A DNA stretch of 7,215 nucleotides from an uncultured Collinsella sp. (lineage in GTDB: Bacteria > Actinomycetota > Coriobacteriia > Coriobacteriales > Coriobacteriaceae), in the NCBI GenBank assembly GCA_958407085.1, contig CATYHY010000069.1, positions 1 through 7,215 on the forward strand, written 5' to 3'. The notes under the pieces are model-generated. The model saw only the letters and a list, made by a program, of their open reading frames with translations, had not been told where the DNA came from and did no database searches. Below, in pieces: positions 5,729 to 7,215 of the stretch (the first letter of the stretch is position 1; the number at the start of each line of letters is the position of its first letter). The translations under genes were made by a program, and so were the position numbers.

Positions 5729-6991
5729 GTGCAAAATACCAAGCAAAAGTCGGGCACCAAGCAAAAGTTGACCATCGCGGCCATCTTTGGCGCTATGGGC
5801 CCCGGTCTGCTGGCGGCGCTTTCGGGCAATGACGCCGGCGGCATTGCAACGTATTCCAGCGCGGGCGCCAGCTATGGCTACAAGATGCTCTGGATGCTTC
5901 CCGTCATGACTGTGCTGCTCATCGTGACGCAGGAGACCGCGGCGCGCTGCGGCTGCGTCACGGGCAAGGGCCTGGCATCGCTCATTCGCGAGCGCTTTGG
6001 CGTGCGCAAGAGTGTACTTGCTATGGCGGCGCTGTTGATCGCCAACACGGCTGTGACCATTTCGGAGTTTGCGGGCATCGCCAGCGGCCTTGCTCTCTTT
6101 GGCGTGCCGGCGAGCATCTCGGTGCCGTTGGTGGCGCTGCTGGTGTGGATGCTTACCATGTCGGGTAGTTTCCAGCGCATCGAGAAGATTCTGCTGCTGG
6201 TGAGTTGCGTGTTCGTGACCTATATTGTCGCCGCATTTATGGCTGGCCCCAACTGGGGTGAGGTCGCGGTCGACCTGGTCGTGCCTAACATTCAAAATGA
6301 CCCCAGCTACGTGTCGCTCGTGGTCGCGACGATCGGTACCACCATCGCGCCGTGGATGATTTTCTTGGCGCAGAACAACGTGGTCGATAAGAACGCGGGC
6401 GAGGACGATATCGTGCTGCAGCGCATCGATACCGTGAGCGGCTCGCTTGCCGCCGATGTCATTGCCGGCTTTATTATCATCACGACCGGTACGGTGTTGT
6501 TCCCGGCGGGTATTCAGATTAGCGATGCTGCCGATGCCGCCCGCGCGTTGGAGCCTATTGCGGGTCAGTGGTCCACGGTACTGTTTGCCTCGGGCCTGGT
6601 CGCGGCGAGCTTCTTGGCTGCCTGCGTGCTGCCGGGCGTTACGTCGAGCGCTATCTGCGAGGCATTTGGCTGGGAGCGCGGTGCCGACCGCAGCTGGGAC
6701 GAGGCCCCGGTCTATCGCGGCATCATTACGGCCATCATCGGTATCTCTGCCGTGCTGGTGCTTATGCCCGGCGTCGATCTGTTCCAGATTATGATGACCT
6801 CACAGGTCATCAATGGTGTGCTGTTGCCCGTGGTTCTGGTGTTCCAGGTGGTTATCGCAGCCGACCGTCACATTATGGGTGCCAACCGCAACGGCCGCGT
6901 GTGGAATGTGCTCACTTGGGCGACTATCGGTGTGATTACGGTGCTCACGGTCGTCATGTTTGTTCTGCAGGCGATGGGCTACAGCGCTTAA
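5729..6991 (+). CDS. NRAMP-related divalent metal (probably Mg2+) transporter, NRMT type
   Basis: This 420-residue polytopic membrane protein has the NRAMP/SLC11 fold, with about 11 hydrophobic helices. The first starts at GPGLLAALSGNDAGGIATYS (25-44), equivalent to the GPxxxxxxxxxDPGNxAT helix of MntH. The sixth has IGTTIAPWMIFLAQNN (202-217) in place of GAxxMPHNxxLHS. The C-terminal QVINGVLLPVVLVFQ...DRHIMG matches the NRAMP end region. The metal-site changes are specific: DPGN becomes DAGG (35-38), the Met ligand is Ala207, and the His after the conserved Pro is Trp209. Classical Mn2+/Fe2+ NRAMPs use Asp, Asn and Met there. The NRMT clade, structurally characterised in Eggerthella lenta, has a remodelled, larger site that transports Mg2+ and Mn2+ without H+ coupling. 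The gene follows the MgtE_N/CBS protein with an 8-bp gap and ends before a strong terminator. The ion specificity is inferred from these residues and the neighbour. Confidence 0.87.
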   Translation: MQNTKQKSGTKQKLTIAAIFGAMGPGLLAALSGNDAGGIATYSSAGASYGYKMLWMLPVMTVLLIVTQETAARCGCVTGKGLASLIRERFGVRKSVLAMAALLIANTAVTISEFAGIASGLALFGVPASISVPLVALLVWMLTMSGSFQRIEKILLLVSCVFVTYIVAAFMAGPNWGEVAVDLVVPNIQNDPSYVSLVVATIGTTIAPWMIFLAQNNVVDKNAGEDDIVLQRIDTVSGSLAADVIAGFIIITTGTVLFPAGIQISDAADAARALEPIAGQWSTVLFASGLVAASFLAACVLPGVTSSAICEAFGWERGADRSWDEAPVYRGIITAIIGISAVLVLMPGVDLFQIMMTSQVINGVLLPVVLVFQVVIAADRHIMGANRNGRVWNVLTWATIGVITVLTVVMFVLQAMGYSA

Positions 6992-7009
6992 CGCCCACTT
7001 TTGCTTCCG

Positions 7010-7045
7010 AACAGGCCGCAGCGATGGGCCGCGGCCTGTTTTTTT
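7010..7045 (+). terminator. Intrinsic terminator of the Mg2+ transport operon
   Basis: AACAGGCCGC (7010-7019) pairs perfectly with GCGGCCTGTT (7031-7040) over 10 bp around an 11-nt loop, followed by an uninterrupted run of T to 7045. It begins 18 nt after the transporter stop codon and is a textbook Rho-independent terminator. Confidence 0.93.
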
Positions 7046-7046
7046 G

Positions 7047-7186
7047 TCTGCTATAGGGTGTTAGTTATATAGCAATGGACAAAAATGCCAAATATGAGTA
7101 CTGTTGCTAAGTGAATAGCATTTACATCCTAAAAGATAATGAACATAGCCTTTAGTATGTTGGTAGCGCACAGAGATGTGGTGTAA
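7047..7186. other. AT-rich intergenic island, no gene supported
   Basis: Base composition drops sharply compared with the surrounding genes. Short inverted repeats are visible: GCTATA (7050-7055) with TATAGC (7068-7073), and TGCTA (7105-7109) with TAGCA (7116-7120). A weak promoter can be drawn from TTGTCT (7044-7049) and TATATA (7066-7071), 16-bp spacer, but it overlaps the terminator tail. ATAGC recurs at 7069, 7115 and 7145. No coding region of useful length or RNA gene is supported; it may be the upstream region of a gene beyond the window or a decayed insertion. Confidence 0.4.
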
Positions 7187-7208
7187 GAGGCGGGGCATGC
7201 CCCGCCTC
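7187..7208. repeat. 22-nt perfect GC palindrome
   Basis: Positions 7187-7208 read identically on both strands, centred on GCATGC and starting GAGGCGGGG. As RNA it would form a hairpin of about 9 bp with a GCAT loop. No T-run follows on the minus strand, and on the + strand the window ends 7 nt later, so it cannot be decided whether this is a terminator, a REP-type unit or a protein-binding palindrome. Confidence 0.7.
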
Positions 7209-7215
7209 CGCCCTT

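Noticed and set aside
7075..7110. 11-residue open frame (MDKNAKYEYCC) as a leader peptide
   Set aside because: No ribosome binding site at normal spacing, no linked attenuator and no downstream gene visible; chance is the simplest explanation.
7155..7207. tRNA-like D-arm segment (GTTGGTAGCGCA)
   Set aside because: No acceptor stem, anticodon arm or T-arm (GGTTCRANTCC) can be completed around it.

Overview
The window is high-GC bacterial chromosome with short intergenic gaps. All six genes lie on the + strand. Gene content and protein style point to a Coriobacteriia host, most likely Collinsella or a close relative: an NRAMP-related transporter of the type known from Eggerthella lenta, a PRC-barrel/MgtE_N/CBS protein, and an acidic-tailed stand-alone cyanophycin-synthetase N-domain protein. 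This placement rests on recognition, not on a database search.

Layout. (1) Positions 1-782 hold the 3' part of a gene whose protein resembles only the N-terminal domain of cyanophycin synthetase, followed by a long acidic low-complexity tail. (2) Positions 783-912 carry a TATAAT-type promoter. It precedes a two-gene operon whose stop and start codons overlap (TAATG): a small YtxH-type membrane-anchored protein (919-1308) and a double PRC-barrel protein (1308-2063). An 11-bp perfect hairpin follows. (3) Positions 2136-3542 encode a membrane-anchored protein with a polysaccharide-deacetylase (NodB) fold. Its metal-binding and catalytic positions are largely replaced, so it looks like a pseudoenzyme. 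(4) Positions 3543-3875 are a 333-bp non-coding stretch. It contains a REP-like palindrome, a candidate extended -10 promoter, a compact three-way-junction RNA fold and a long hairpin just before the ribosome binding site. (5) Positions 3876-6991 form a two-gene operon. The first gene encodes a PRC-PRC-MgtE_N-CBS-CBS protein with a five-helix membrane domain that lacks the MgtE pore motifs. The second encodes an NRAMP-fold transporter with the altered binding site (DAGG and APW in place of DPGN and MPH) expected of NRAMP-related Mg2+ transporters (NRMTs). A canonical intrinsic terminator closes the operon. (6) Positions 7047-7215 are an AT-rich island ending in a 22-nt perfect GC palindrome, with no supported gene.

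How they may work together. The last two genes look like a magnesium uptake unit. The MgtE_N/CBS protein has the cytosolic Mg2+-sensing module of MgtE but a divergent membrane part. The neighbouring NRMT has the altered ion site. The structured 5' leader is a candidate Mg2+-responsive element. This sensor-plus-NRMT arrangement is the best candidate for an undescribed system in the window. The YtxH/PRC pair and the inactive-looking deacetylase are plausibly cell-envelope functions, but no specific role can be read from them.
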